Of a DNA stretch of 64,000 bases, positions 34,200-43,475 are shown piece by piece; position 1 is the stretch's first letter, and the number at the start of each line of letters is the position of its first letter. Source of the stretch: Paenibacillus illinoisensis NBRC 15959 (GTDB lineage: Bacteria; Bacillota; Bacilli; Paenibacillales; Paenibacillaceae). Location: positions 186,001 to 250,000 of the forward strand of contig NZ_BIME01000002.1 in assembly GCF_004000925.1 (NCBI RefSeq), in the 5' to 3' direction. Both the position numbers and the translations under genes were made by a program. The notes beneath the pieces were generated by a model, which worked only from the letters and a program-made list of their open reading frames with translations, had not been told where the DNA came from and did no database searches.

Positions 34200-36713
34200 G
34201 TGCAGACCATTCGCTATCTATATGAGTTTATTCAACATCACGACGATCTGCCTATGAAACTCTTCGTGAACTCAGTGAAACATATCGATTTCCATTGGCA
34301 TAAGGAAGTGGAGGTTGTCTATGTTCTCCATGGTTCAATCAACATGTATCTGGATCAGCAGCAGTATACATTGCATGAAGATGATTTGATTGTGGTAAAC
34401 AGCATGTCCGTCCACAAGATAGAACGAACCAATCAGGACAACGTGTTATTAACATTGCAGTTTGGTCCGGAGTTGATGAACAATAATGCTTTTATCTCCT
34501 GTAACTCTGCCCTGAACGTGGAGCAGGACGTTCCCCGGCTGCTTAGCATCAAACAACATCTTGCGCAAATGGTGTGGGAGATCAACAAAAAAACGCCGGG
34601 GTATCAAAATTTCACCATGGGCAGATTACAGATGTTATGCGGCTTCCTGCAGAGGTATTTTTCAAATGGAACGAATCCGACGTTGGAAGAAGGAAGCAGG
34701 GACTATGACTATAAAAGGCTGAACAGGGTCCTCACATATATTGATATTCACTATAATGAGAAGATTACGCTGCAGGATATGGCAGATTCCGAGCATTTAA
34801 GCTTGCATTATTTTTCCCACTTCTTTACGGACAAGATCGGGATACCTTTCCAAAAGTATCTGACCCTCATTCGCCTGGAGAAAGCCCAGGCCCAACTGGC
34901 AGCAAACGATAAAAATATTTCGGAGATCGCGCTGGATTGCGGATTTGCCAATGTGAAGCTGTTTAACAAATACTTCAAGGAAAAGTACGGCTGCACGCCC
35001 GGTTCCTATCGGGAAGCTTCGCGTACACCGGAACCTCATCAGTTGAATGTGAATCGCAAGCCCAAAACGTATGAGGAATCTTCTAGCGGAGATTATTACG
35101 AGATGGAAACGTTGAATGCGATTGGCTCGCTGTATCGATATTTGGATCCCAAGGGCGACGCAGATCAGGAGATGCTCCCTGTATCACCTGCACATCTGTC
35201 AGACCAAACTAGCATCGAGGTTCGTGCGGATCAGACATCGTTCGTCTACGAAAAGCACTGGAATATCACCATGACGGCGGGAAGAGCCATCGAAGGTTTG
35301 CGTGAAGATTGGCGGAAGCAGCTGTCTGCTTTGAAAGGCAAAGTACCTTTTAAGTACATTCGATTTCACGGCATATTTAATGATGAGATGATGGTGTATA
35401 GCGAAACGGAGCAAGGCACTCCTGTCTATAACTGGTCTTATGTGGACAAGTTGTATGATTTCCTGCTGGATCAGGGAGTTCGGCCATTCGTGGAATTAAG
35501 CTTTATGCCGAGCCAGCTGGCGAGATCCAAGGAAACGTTGTTTTGGTGGAGGGGGAATATTAGCCCGCCATCCGACCCCGCCAAGTGGCAGGCACTTGTT
35601 CGTGAATTCATTAGGCACTGCTTGAATCGTTATGGGGCGGAAGAAGTGAAGAAGTGGTACTTCGAAGTATGGAACGAGCCTGACCTGGCTGGTGTTTGTT
35701 GGGCAGGAAGCAAGGAAGAATATTTCGCTTTTTACGAATTGACCGCCCATGTCATCAAAACAGTATTGCCCGATCTGAGAGTGGGAGGCCCAGCTATGGG
35801 TTATGGATCTCTTTGGAACGACACCTGGGCTGAGGAGTTTCTATCATATTGCAGGAAGTGTGAAGCTGCTCTCGACTTTTTCTCGTTCCATATCTATTCG
35901 GAGTATCCCAAGCTAAAAGTTGAAGAGGATCGATTAACTCAAATCATGCCGCCTTCTTTCTATAAGGAAAGCATTGATCTTCTTCGGCAGAAAATGAAGG
36001 CGTCTTCGTACGGACATGTTGAACTCCATGTCACTGAGTGGAATTTTTCGCTGTATGACCGTAACTTGCTGCACGATACCATGTTCATGGCTCCGTTCGT
36101 CATTTATCACACGATGAATACACTCGGTGATGTGAAAGCCATGGCTTTTTGGTCTTTTACCGATGTATTCGAAGAAAGTATCGTTCCAACTTCTCCTTTC
36201 TATGGGGGATTTGGGCTGATCAATCGCGATGGTCTGAAGAAACCTAGCTATTATGCATTTGAGCTTATGGAGAAGCTGGGGGATGAGCTGCTAATCAAGG
36301 GGGACGGTTATGTCGGAACGCGAAAAAGTGACGGAAGCATGCAATTTCTGTTCTATCATTATGTGCATGTAGATCAGTTGTTTGCGAGTGGAGATTGGTC
36401 CGAATTATCCTGTTCAACCCGTTATGACGTATTTGAGGAGAAGGGCAGCAAAGCTTTTGAACTCACGCTTAACAAGCTTCCAGGGCCTTATAAATGCACC
36501 AGTTATCAACTCGATCGGGATCATGGCTCCGTATTTGATGAGTGGACACGCATGGGATCGCCATACTCTTTAACGGAAGAAGAGATCTCTTATCTAAACG
36601 GCAGAAGCGGACCCTTCATGGGGACAGAGATAATTAGGGATGAGTGTTGGCGCAGAGAGATTTTGCTCCCGCCACATGGCGTGACGCTGCTCATTTTGAA
36701 TAGACAATATTAA
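34200..36713 (+). CDS. AraC-type regulator fused to a GH39 glycosidase domain
   Basis: This 837-residue protein joins three parts. Residues 1-110 form a cupin-like sensory domain (FHWHKEVEVVYVLHGSINM). Residues about 170-280 are an AraC double helix-turn-helix (EKITLQDMADSEHLSLHYFSHFFTDKIG and ISEIALDCGFANVKLFNKYFKEKYGCTPGSYR). From about residue 330 a family-39 beta-xylosidase-like domain follows, with acid/base Glu in EVWNEPDLAG and nucleophile Glu in HVTEWNFS. No signal peptide is present, so the hydrolase part acts or senses sugar in the cytoplasm. The GTG start abuts GAAGGAAG, a tight spacing, so the start is uncertain. It precedes a PTS/beta-glucosidase pair. Confidence 0.85.
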   Translation: MQTIRYLYEFIQHHDDLPMKLFVNSVKHIDFHWHKEVEVVYVLHGSINMYLDQQQYTLHEDDLIVVNSMSVHKIERTNQDNVLLTLQFGPELMNNNAFISCNSALNVEQDVPRLLSIKQHLAQMVWEINKKTPGYQNFTMGRLQMLCGFLQRYFSNGTNPTLEEGSRDYDYKRLNRVLTYIDIHYNEKITLQDMADSEHLSLHYFSHFFTDKIGIPFQKYLTLIRLEKAQAQLAANDKNISEIALDCGFANVKLFNKYFKEKYGCTPGSYREASRTPEPHQLNVNRKPKTYEESSSGDYYEMETLNAIGSLYRYLDPKGDADQEMLPVSPAHLSDQTSIEVRADQTSFVYEKHWNITMTAGRAIEGLREDWRKQLSALKGKVPFKYIRFHGIFNDEMMVYSETEQGTPVYNWSYVDKLYDFLLDQGVRPFVELSFMPSQLARSKETLFWWRGNISPPSDPAKWQALVREFIRHCLNRYGAEEVKKWYFEVWNEPDLAGVCWAGSKEEYFAFYELTAHVIKTVLPDLRVGGPAMGYGSLWNDTWAEEFLSYCRKCEAALDFFSFHIYSEYPKLKVEEDRLTQIMPPSFYKESIDLLRQKMKASSYGHVELHVTEWNFSLYDRNLLHDTMFMAPFVIYHTMNTLGDVKAMAFWSFTDVFEESIVPTSPFYGGFGLINRDGLKKPSYYAFELMEKLGDELLIKGDGYVGTRKSDGSMQFLFYHYVHVDQLFASGDWSELSCSTRYDVFEEKGSKAFELTLNKLPGPYKCTSYQLDRDHGSVFDEWTRMGSPYSLTEEEISYLNGRSGPFMGTEIIRDECWRREILLPPHGVTLLILNRQY

Positions 36714-36729
36714 AAAAAGTATCCTTAAG

Positions 36730-36760
36730 GCATCCTTTCAGCAATGGAGGGATGTTTTTT
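36730..36760 (+). terminator. Intrinsic terminator after the AraC-GH39 gene
   Basis: GCATCC pairs with GGATG-containing GGGATG across a short internal loop, followed by six T. It separates the regulator from the PTS-GH3 pair. Confidence 0.65.
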
Positions 36761-36847
36761 GTTGTTTAATTCTTGTACAGGCAGGCAAGCTAGAAAGTAG
36801 GATTAGAAATGGGCAAAAAACGAACCATGAAGTGGCAAGTTCCAACA

Positions 36848-36861
36848 AGAAAGCGTTCACA
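36848..36861. promoter_or_regulatory. cre-like site (CcpA) before the PTS gene
   Basis: AGAAAGCGTTCACA matches the cre consensus TGWAANCGNTNWCA at 13 of 14 positions (first base A instead of T). It lies 55 bases upstream of the PTS start codon, where CcpA could impose glucose repression. Confidence 0.6.
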
Positions 36862-36915
36862 CAAATCGATATACTATGGTTGTGGCAGCAAAGAGGAAGA
36901 CAGGGGGAGTTTTGG

Positions 36916-38148
36916 ATGAAGCGTTTCATGAAATGGATGACAGATTCGTTTGCGCCAAGATTGGAGGCGTTTACGAACAATATTTGGGTTTCTTCGATTC
37001 AAGAAGCCATCATGGTCGCCATTCCGATGATTTTCATCGGTTCAATTATTACATTGATTTCGATTTTGCAGGATTTCATTCCTGGTATGCCGGACCTGAC
37101 ACCGATCACGACATTCAGTTTCGGTTTGCTTGGGTTGTTTATTGCTTTCTTGACGCCTTATGTGGTGATGGAAAAAAGAGAAAGACACAAAATCAAGCTG
37201 CTGGCGGGAATGACGGGGATATCTCTGTTCGTCATGCTGCTTAACCCGACGGTAAACGAAGACGGTACCATTCAGTTCATCCTTGAACGATTCGGACCCT
37301 CGGGGATGATTACAGCACTTCTGGTAGGTGTATTCGTCGCTCTTGTCATGATCTTGTGCAACAAATTTTCGTTCTTCAAAAAGGGATCTTCACTTCCCGA
37401 ATTCATTATGGATTGGTTCGATTTTCTCGTCCCGATCGCCCTGGTATTAACAACAGGATGGGTACTTGTATATCAGCTTCATTTTGATATTTTTGGCCTG
37501 ATCGTGAACGTATTTGAGCCGATCAATGCCGTAGGACAAAGTTTAACCGGATTTTTATTGTTCAACTTTATCGGCGTCGTGCTGTATTCCTTCGGCGTAA
37601 GCCCGTGGGTCATGACACCGATCTGGTATGCAATCTGGATACCTGCAATTGAAGAAAATGCAGCTCTTGTCGCAGCGGGACAAGATCCGGTCAATATCAA
37701 CACATTTGAAACCTTTTTCTCCGGCTGGCTTGGTATTGGTGGTATGGGTGCGACCTTGCCTTTAGTTGTTTGGTTCCTGATGGCACGTTCGAAAAAGCTG
37801 AAATCTGTCGGCAAGGCGACTATTATCCCGTCCTTGTTCAACATTAATGAACCAGTCGTGTACGGAGCACCGATTGCCTTTAATCCATTACTCATGGTGC
37901 CGATGTGGATTAACTCACTTATCACGCCAGTGATTGTTTACTTGGCTCTCGACTGGGGTTGGGTACGAATTCCGAGCCAGATCTTCCAGTTATGGTATAC
38001 ACCGATCGGCCTGTCCACCTACATTATGTCCGGATTCAATGGGCTTATCTTGCTGGCGGTTGTCCTGGTGATTGTATTTATTGTCTGGTTTCCGTTTTTC
38101 AAACTGTATGATGCACAGGAACTGAAGAAAGAACAGGAACAAAATTGA
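36916..38148 (+). CDS. PTS EIIC component, cellobiose/lichenan family
   Basis: This 410-residue membrane permease belongs to the lactose/cellobiose EIIC family. It begins with an amphipathic segment (FMKWMTDSFAPRLEAF), has about ten helices, and carries the sugar-site motif FNINEPVVYGAPIAFNP and GGMGATLPL. It moves a beta-glucoside while it is phosphorylated. No EIIA or EIIB domain or gene is nearby, so it must use those from another locus. The ATG at 36916 is chosen because CAGGGGGAG lies just upstream. The next gene is a beta-glucosidase 19 bases away. Confidence 0.9.
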   Translation: MKRFMKWMTDSFAPRLEAFTNNIWVSSIQEAIMVAIPMIFIGSIITLISILQDFIPGMPDLTPITTFSFGLLGLFIAFLTPYVVMEKRERHKIKLLAGMTGISLFVMLLNPTVNEDGTIQFILERFGPSGMITALLVGVFVALVMILCNKFSFFKKGSSLPEFIMDWFDFLVPIALVLTTGWVLVYQLHFDIFGLIVNVFEPINAVGQSLTGFLLFNFIGVVLYSFGVSPWVMTPIWYAIWIPAIEENAALVAAGQDPVNINTFETFFSGWLGIGGMGATLPLVVWFLMARSKKLKSVGKATIIPSLFNINEPVVYGAPIAFNPLLMVPMWINSLITPVIVYLALDWGWVRIPSQIFQLWYTPIGLSTYIMSGFNGLILLAVVLVIVFIVWFPFFKLYDAQELKKEQEQN

Positions 38149-38167
38149 TATCAGAAGGGTGAGTACT

Positions 38168-40438
38168 ATGGATAAATCAATCAATGAATTGTTATCGGAA
38201 TTGACGCTGGCCGAGAAAGCTTCACTCTGCGCAGGCTTGAATATGTGGATGACAAAAGGAATTGAGCGGTTAAACATTCCGCCAGTTCATATGTACGATG
38301 GGACAAACGGCATCCGTAAAACGAACAGCGATGAAGAAATGGGTATTACAACGGAAAATGTCCCCGCAACCTGTTACCCTACGGGTTCAGCCATCGGTTC
38401 TTCGTGGAATACGGAATTGTTGTATGAAGTCGGTGTGGCACTGGGACGTGAATCAAAAACGATGGACGTCGAGCTTCTGCTTGGACCTGGTGTAAATATG
38501 AAAAGAACGCCGCTTGGTGGAAGAAACTTCGAATACTACTCGGAAGACCCATACTTGACGGGTGAGCTTGGTGCGGCATTTATAAACGGGATCCAAAGCG
38601 AAGGAGTGGGCGCTTCTGTCAAACACTTTGCCGGCAACAACCAGGAGTTCGAGAAAATGGTGACCAGTTCGGAAATCGACGAGCGGACGCTTCGCGAAAT
38701 TTACCTGAGCGCCTTTGAACGGATTATTAAGAAATCCGACCCATGGACGGTCATGTGTTCCTATAATTTATTGAATGGAACATATACGAGTGAGAACGAA
38801 CATTTGCTGCATGACATTTTGAGAGAAGAGTGGGGCTATGAAGGTGTTGTCCTATCCGACTGGACAGCTGTCAATGATCGTATACGCGGACTGAAGGCCG
38901 GGCTTGATCTGGAAATGCCGGGTCCCGCCAATTATAATGCCAAAGCGATTATTGAAGCGGTTCAGAACGGAAGCCTGTCCGAAGAACAGTTGAATCAAAG
39001 CGTGGGTCGTATTTTGAAGCTGGTTGAGCGGGTAACGGGCAAAAAAGACATGGATTCTTCTCCAGATGCGGACTATCATGCACTCGCACGTAAAGCGGCG
39101 GCCGAAAGTATTGTACTTCTGAAAAATGAGAACGCGATTCTTCCCCTGCAGCCGGAATCGGTGGGGTCCATTGCCGTGATCGGACGGTTTGCCAAAAAAC
39201 CGAGAATTCAGGGAGCAGGCAGTGCGAAGGTAACGCCTACAAATGTTGATATTCCTTGGGACGAGATAAAGAATCTGGCTGGTGATGCCATGAGCATGAA
39301 CTATGCAGAAGGGTACCCGGAGGATGACTCTATCAATGATGAGCTAATTCAGGAAAGCGTCTCATTAGCCATGAATTCCGATGTTGCTGTACTGTTTGTT
39401 GGCCAACCGGAATATGCCGAATCGGAGATGCATGATTTGCAAGGCATTGATCTTCCCGAGCATCAGGTGAAATTGATTCTTGCGGTAGCCGCGGTTCAGC
39501 CCAAGTGCATTGTTGTGACGAGCAGCGGCTCCGCACTGGCGATGCGTCCATGGGTACAGCATGTACCTGGTGTGATTCATTCGTGGTTGTCGGGTCAAGG
39601 CATGGGTAAAGTGATTGCAGATGTATTGTTCGGACAAACGAACCCATCAGGCAAGCTGTCTGAGACTTTCCCTGTCAAACTGTCGGACAACCCTTCACAT
39701 ATGCGAATTCGCGGAGAGAACGGCAAGCTGTATTATCGCGAAGGCCTATTCGTGGGTTATCGATATTATGACCGGAAAGAACTAGCACCTCAATTCCCGT
39801 TTGGACACGGATTGTCTTACACATCGTTTTTGTATACGGATCTGGAAGTGGCTCAGACCCATACCGGTGTTACGGTGTCCTTCCAATTGAAAAATACCGG
39901 TAAGCGCAAGGGGAAAGAAGTTGTTCAACTGTATGTACACGATGAAGAGTGCACATGGACCCGTCCAGAGAAAGAATTGAAAGCTTTTGCCAAAGTTGAA
40001 CTGGAGCCCGGTGAAAAACGCAAGATTACTTTTGAACTGGAAGAGAGAGATTTTGCATACTACAACACCAAGTATAACCGTTGGGTGGCAGAGACCGGCT
40101 TTTTCCAAATTTCACTTGGCAGCTCGTCCAAAGATCTCCGAATTACAGAACGTTTGCATTGTGATTTTGGTAAGGAAGAAATCACGTTCCACAAATTCAG
40201 TCTGCTTAGTGAGTGGATCAGTGATCCTGCAGCGAAAAAGGAATTGGAGCATTGCCTGAATGAAATGAACGAGCACGTTACGGACAAGGTATATCTTAAT
40301 GAGGAGTTTGTGGGATTCTGGGCAGATTTCCCGATGATCAAAGTATTCCAAATGTTCGGTCAACAATGGATGGATGAACGTTCGCCTGATGAAATTATTC
40401 ATGAACTTATCGCCAAGGTTAACCAGGCACGGAAATAA
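38168..40438 (+). CDS. GH3 family beta-glucosidase
   Basis: This 756-residue enzyme has the full GH3 layout: an N-terminal TIM-barrel (PPVHMYDGTNGIRK, GVNMKRTPLGGRNFEYYSEDPYLTG, SVKHFAGNNQE), the nucleophile Asp in VVLSDWTAVNDR, a second alpha/beta domain (SIAVIGRFAKKPRIQGAGSAKV) and a C-terminal fibronectin-III-like domain. There is no signal peptide, so it splits imported beta-glucosides in the cytoplasm. The ATG at 38168 is chosen because AAGGGTGAG lies 7 bases before it. It is co-transcribed with the PTS permease. Confidence 0.94.
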   Translation: MDKSINELLSELTLAEKASLCAGLNMWMTKGIERLNIPPVHMYDGTNGIRKTNSDEEMGITTENVPATCYPTGSAIGSSWNTELLYEVGVALGRESKTMDVELLLGPGVNMKRTPLGGRNFEYYSEDPYLTGELGAAFINGIQSEGVGASVKHFAGNNQEFEKMVTSSEIDERTLREIYLSAFERIIKKSDPWTVMCSYNLLNGTYTSENEHLLHDILREEWGYEGVVLSDWTAVNDRIRGLKAGLDLEMPGPANYNAKAIIEAVQNGSLSEEQLNQSVGRILKLVERVTGKKDMDSSPDADYHALARKAAAESIVLLKNENAILPLQPESVGSIAVIGRFAKKPRIQGAGSAKVTPTNVDIPWDEIKNLAGDAMSMNYAEGYPEDDSINDELIQESVSLAMNSDVAVLFVGQPEYAESEMHDLQGIDLPEHQVKLILAVAAVQPKCIVVTSSGSALAMRPWVQHVPGVIHSWLSGQGMGKVIADVLFGQTNPSGKLSETFPVKLSDNPSHMRIRGENGKLYYREGLFVGYRYYDRKELAPQFPFGHGLSYTSFLYTDLEVAQTHTGVTVSFQLKNTGKRKGKEVVQLYVHDEECTWTRPEKELKAFAKVELEPGEKRKITFELEERDFAYYNTKYNRWVAETGFFQISLGSSSKDLRITERLHCDFGKEEITFHKFSLLSEWISDPAAKKELEHCLNEMNEHVTDKVYLNEEFVGFWADFPMIKVFQMFGQQWMDERSPDEIIHELIAKVNQARK

Positions 40439-40451
40439 TAGATAAGGTAAA

Positions 40452-40498
40452 GAAAAACCAAGTTCGATCCCGTAAAAAGGACATGAACTTGGTTTTTC
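40452..40498 (+). terminator. Intrinsic terminator after the GH3 gene
   Basis: AAAAACCAAGTTC pairs perfectly with GAACTTGGTTTTT around an interrupted loop. Its symmetry means it can also stop the DMT transporter gene from the other side. Confidence 0.85.
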
Positions 40499-40536
40499 TA
40501 TCGTTCCGGGACATACCGTTTACGAGCAGCCGAATG

Positions 40537-41478
40537 TTATGCAGAGCTTGCTCGATTCACGATGTAAATGCCGATCGACACGAACAGGAGGGCAATCAGA
40601 TTCTTCAGTTCCATAATGCTTTCGCCCAAAAATGCAGCAGATAGTAATGCGCCAAACACGGGGATCAGGAAGTTATACACCGATACTTTCCCGACTTTGT
40701 TGTATTTCAGAAGCAGATTCCATAGACAGAATGCGGCTGATGACAACAGAACCAAATAAACTAAGTTACTAATGGATTCCAGGGTGAAATGTGTAACCTG
40801 TCCGCCAAGCAAGAGGCCCAGCAGACCAAGCATCAATCCGCCGACAAACAAGCTGAATCCCGTAACGACCAATACATCGATGGAAGATGTTAGATGCTTT
40901 GCGTAGATGGCAGTAATGGAAAATATAAAAGCAGCCACAATCACAAAGCCTTCACCTGTAAATGTAAAAGAAAATGCAAATAGATCTGTATTGAAGTTCA
41001 CAATGATGACTCCGATAAATCCAAGCACAGTCCCCATGACTTTTTTATTGCTTAGCTTATCATTTTGATACAGGAAATGGGCTAGCACCACACTGAAAAA
41101 GGTAGCTGTCGCGTTCATAATGGAGCCTTTAACACCGGTCGTATTGGATACACCTATGTAAAAAAACATATACTGCAGTCCTGTTTGCATGACGCCCAGC
41201 ATAGTGAGGCTGGTCCATTGTCGTCCAGATAGAGCAAACTTTCGTTTTCGAATCAAGCGGTATAGGGTCAGGAGCAGCAATCCTGCAAGTACAAATCGAT
41301 ATCCAGCAAATACAAACTTGGAGGCAATATCTTCTGGCAGGATGTTAAAAGCGATATACCCTAGTTTAATGGATGGGAAAGCACTTCCCCACAACAAGCA
41401 GCATAGGCTTGCGATTAAGGTTACAACCAGTGGATCTGTTAATCTGTGCGGTTTCTCAATTCCTTGACTCTCATTCAC
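40537..41478 (-). CDS. EamA-type DMT-family transporter
   Basis: This 313-residue membrane protein has ten predicted helices in two EamA repeats: LLWGSAFPSIKLGYIAFN in the first and FIFSITAIYAKHLTSSIDVLVVTGFSL in the second, ending FLGESIMELKNLIALLFVSIGIYIVNR. These transporters export amino acids, metabolites or drugs; the substrate is unknown. The GTG start at 41478 is preferred because TTGAGGAGA lies at the right distance; an in-frame ATG at 41499 has no ribosome site. Confidence 0.85.
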   Translation of the reverse strand: MNESQGIEKPHRLTDPLVVTLIASLCCLLWGSAFPSIKLGYIAFNILPEDIASKFVFAGYRFVLAGLLLLTLYRLIRKRKFALSGRQWTSLTMLGVMQTGLQYMFFYIGVSNTTGVKGSIMNATATFFSVVLAHFLYQNDKLSNKKVMGTVLGFIGVIIVNFNTDLFAFSFTFTGEGFVIVAAFIFSITAIYAKHLTSSIDVLVVTGFSLFVGGLMLGLLGLLLGGQVTHFTLESISNLVYLVLLSSAAFCLWNLLLKYNKVGKVSVYNFLIPVFGALLSAAFLGESIMELKNLIALLFVSIGIYIVNRASSA

Positions 41479-41651
41479 TTGTAATCTTCTCCTCAACATG
41501 TTGTAGTACGTTTGTTATGCAACAAATACATTCTAGACCATATCACATTTCCTGCGGCTTGTATCCAAAATATGAATGGACTCTGTTTAAGCAGGAAGCT
41601 GTATGAAGGATGTGGAATATATATACAGATTACTGTAGAGGAGGTGGTTAG

Positions 41652-42140
41652 ATGGTCTTTCCAACGCATATTGTATCGGCAGGCGGAATTGTAGAAGACG
41701 GACACGGAAATGTCCTGTTAGTAAAGGCCCATGACGATGGCTGGGTCTACCCAGGAGGGATTACTGAAGTAGGAGAAAACCTGATTGATGGCGTGATCCG
41801 TGAAATCAAGGAAGAAAGTGGGATAGAGGCCAGTGTTAGTCATTTGATTAGTGTGGTCTCGAATACAGCAGTACATAAGTGGTATGACGGTGTGACGGAT
41901 GTCCCGACAAAGGTCATGTTTGATTTTGTGTGCAAATTAGAAGGTGGAGAATTAGCTGCATCTGAGGAAACGAGCGAGTGCAGGTGGGTTCCCAAGGAAC
42001 AGGTGCTGGATTATATTACACTACCTGCTATCCGCATGCGTTATGAAGCGTATCTGAATTTTCAAGGTTCAGTGAATTACGTGGAGTATGTCACTGCGAC
42101 AACATCGGAGTGCAACACCAAGCTTCATCGACATGTTTAG
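41652..42140 (+). CDS. NUDIX hydrolase
   Basis: This 162-residue hydrolase contains a complete Nudix box: the G-x5-E-x7-REUxEExGU pattern reads GGITEVGENLIDG followed by VIREIKEESGI, at about residues 34-57. It cleaves a nucleoside-diphosphate-linked compound with magnesium; the specific substrate is not clear. It is a single gene with an AGAGGAGGTGG ribosome site and its own terminator. Confidence 0.93.
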   Translation: MVFPTHIVSAGGIVEDGHGNVLLVKAHDDGWVYPGGITEVGENLIDGVIREIKEESGIEASVSHLISVVSNTAVHKWYDGVTDVPTKVMFDFVCKLEGGELAASEETSECRWVPKEQVLDYITLPAIRMRYEAYLNFQGSVNYVEYVTATTSECNTKLHRHV

Positions 42141-42224
42141 CTGTACGGGTGCTTGCAGTTGAATAAAGTTATGTGCAGGTGCTCAAGCGTCAATTGGTTG
42201 GACAGCTGTTGATTGGACACAAGA

Positions 42225-42257
42225 GAGCAGTCGATTCGTTGGATCGACTGCTCTTAT
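42225..42257 (+). terminator. Intrinsic terminator of the NUDIX gene
   Basis: GAGCAGTCGAT pairs perfectly with ATCGACTGCTC around an 8-base loop, ending in TTATT. The stem is strong, though the T run is short. Confidence 0.75.
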
Positions 42258-42292
42258 TCATACGGCCGGAGACCGATGTGACGATTTGAACA

Positions 42293-42661
42293 TTAATGAT
42301 AGATATGCAGTTTCATAAAATTCAAAAAGTCGCTTTGCATCGAGCCCAGCGTAAGGATCTTCCTGGGAATCATGAATTTCCATCGCCGGCCTTGAACATG
42401 GAATGACCATGTTGCAGACAATAAGGTTCCAGAATGATAGGTTTGATCTTGTAATTCAGCTGTTTGGAATTCAACGTTATGAACGACTTTAGTCGAAAAA
42501 AAATTGAGGAAAAGAATAATTAATTTATCCTCATTCATGAGCAATATAGCCCGGCTTGTCTTCGCTGACCAGCTCTGCGGAGTGGAATAACATATGAACA
42601 TGTTAGGTTCTCTATGAGATTGAGTTAGCCGATTCAGCAATTTTTTGGTAATAAAGATCAT
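42293..42661 (-). CDS. Hypothetical 122-residue protein, possibly PH-like
   Basis: The frame starts MIFITKKLLNRLTQSH after AGAAGGGGC and runs to a stop without recognised family motifs. It alternates hydrophobic and polar stretches (LLMNEDKLIILFLNFF, then TWSFHVQGRRWKFMIPRKIL) compatible with a small beta-barrel such as bacterial PH-like domains, but this is only a guess. It lies just downstream of the TetR gene on the same strand (48-base gap), so it may be co-transcribed. No membrane helix is clear. Confidence 0.55.
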   Translation of the reverse strand: MIFITKKLLNRLTQSHREPNMFICYSTPQSWSAKTSRAILLMNEDKLIILFLNFFSTKVVHNVEFQTAELQDQTYHSGTLLSATWSFHVQGRRWKFMIPRKILTLGSMQSDFLNFMKLHIYH

Positions 42662-42708
42662 GATTCAATGCCCCTTCTGTTGTGATATCTCATTTCTGTA
42701 ATCCGTTC

Positions 42709-43260
42709 CTAAAAATTCCGATCTAACAAAACCCCTACTTGTTCTGCAATAACCTGAGTAGGCTCAGAAATTCCATTGGTAAGCCACCCTTCGACGATCT
42801 CCACGATTGCCGCTCCAAAGAAATTAAGAATGATCTCCTTGCTTAATCCCTGATTTATTCCTTCGGTTATATTCACTTCTCCCTCTAATTCTTCAATAAC
42901 AAATGCAAGAAAATGATGACGAAATACAGAGGCGCCCTTGCTTGATAACATGGCTGAGAAGAAGGGGTGATGATGTTCAAAGTATTCAAACCAGAGGAGA
43001 TTTCCCTCTGCAAAACTTAAGTCAGATGCCGCTTCGCATATTCTTCGTAGCTCGTTAATGTGTTCTTCAATAATTTTGTCGAGCAAATCAAATTTATCCA
43101 TGTAATGATCATAGATCGTTCTTCGACCGACGTTTGCCCGATGGGAAATGTCCTGAATCGTAATCTGATCCAGATTTTTCTCAGACATCAGTTGGGTGAA
43201 TGCATTCTTAATGGCATCTTGAGATTTTTGTACTCTTCGATCCAATTTCAATTTGGACAT
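42709..43260 (-). CDS. TetR-family transcriptional regulator
   Basis: This 183-residue regulator has the N-terminal pattern KSQDAIKNAFTQLMSEKNLDQITIQDISHRANVGRRTIYDHYMDKFDLLDKI, typical of TetR, and a C-terminal domain of the TetR_C_8-like type. It is divergent from a carboxymuconolactone-decarboxylase-like gene; two similar 12-base palindromes lie between. It probably represses the CMD-cupin pair. The ribosome site is GGAAAGGTG. Confidence 0.9.
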   Translation of the reverse strand: MSKLKLDRRVQKSQDAIKNAFTQLMSEKNLDQITIQDISHRANVGRRTIYDHYMDKFDLLDKIIEEHINELRRICEAASDLSFAEGNLLWFEYFEHHHPFFSAMLSSKGASVFRHHFLAFVIEELEGEVNITEGINQGLSKEIILNFFGAAIVEIVEGWLTNGISEPTQVIAEQVGVLLDRNF

Positions 43261-43307
43261 GGGGTTCGCACCTTTCCTGAGGGTAATCGCACATTATTTC
43301 AAATTTG

Positions 43308-43390
43308 TGCAATATCGCACGAATGAAGACGGTTTGTTTATTGAAGCTGAATCACTTTGCATTTATATTATACACATGTGCGGTAACGCA
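43308..43390. promoter_or_regulatory. Two TetR-type operators between TetR and CMD genes
   Basis: TGCAATATCGCA (43308-43319) and TGCGGTAACGCA (43379-43390) share the pattern TGCRRTAWCGCA and are each partly palindromic. The first is near the TetR start, the second just after the -10 of the CMD promoter. The arrangement fits one repressor controlling both genes. Confidence 0.55.
43341..43369 (+). promoter_or_regulatory. Promoter of the CMD-cupin pair
   Basis: -35 TTGAAG (43341-43346), a 17-base spacer and -10 TATATT (43364-43369). The operator at 43379-43390 covers the expected transcription start. Confidence 0.55.
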
Positions 43391-43475
43391 TCAATATGTA
43401 TTATCTCAATCATTGATGTTTCCTTTACTGAAATAACTGAAATAATAGAAGAGAAGATTAAGGGAGGCGAGACGC

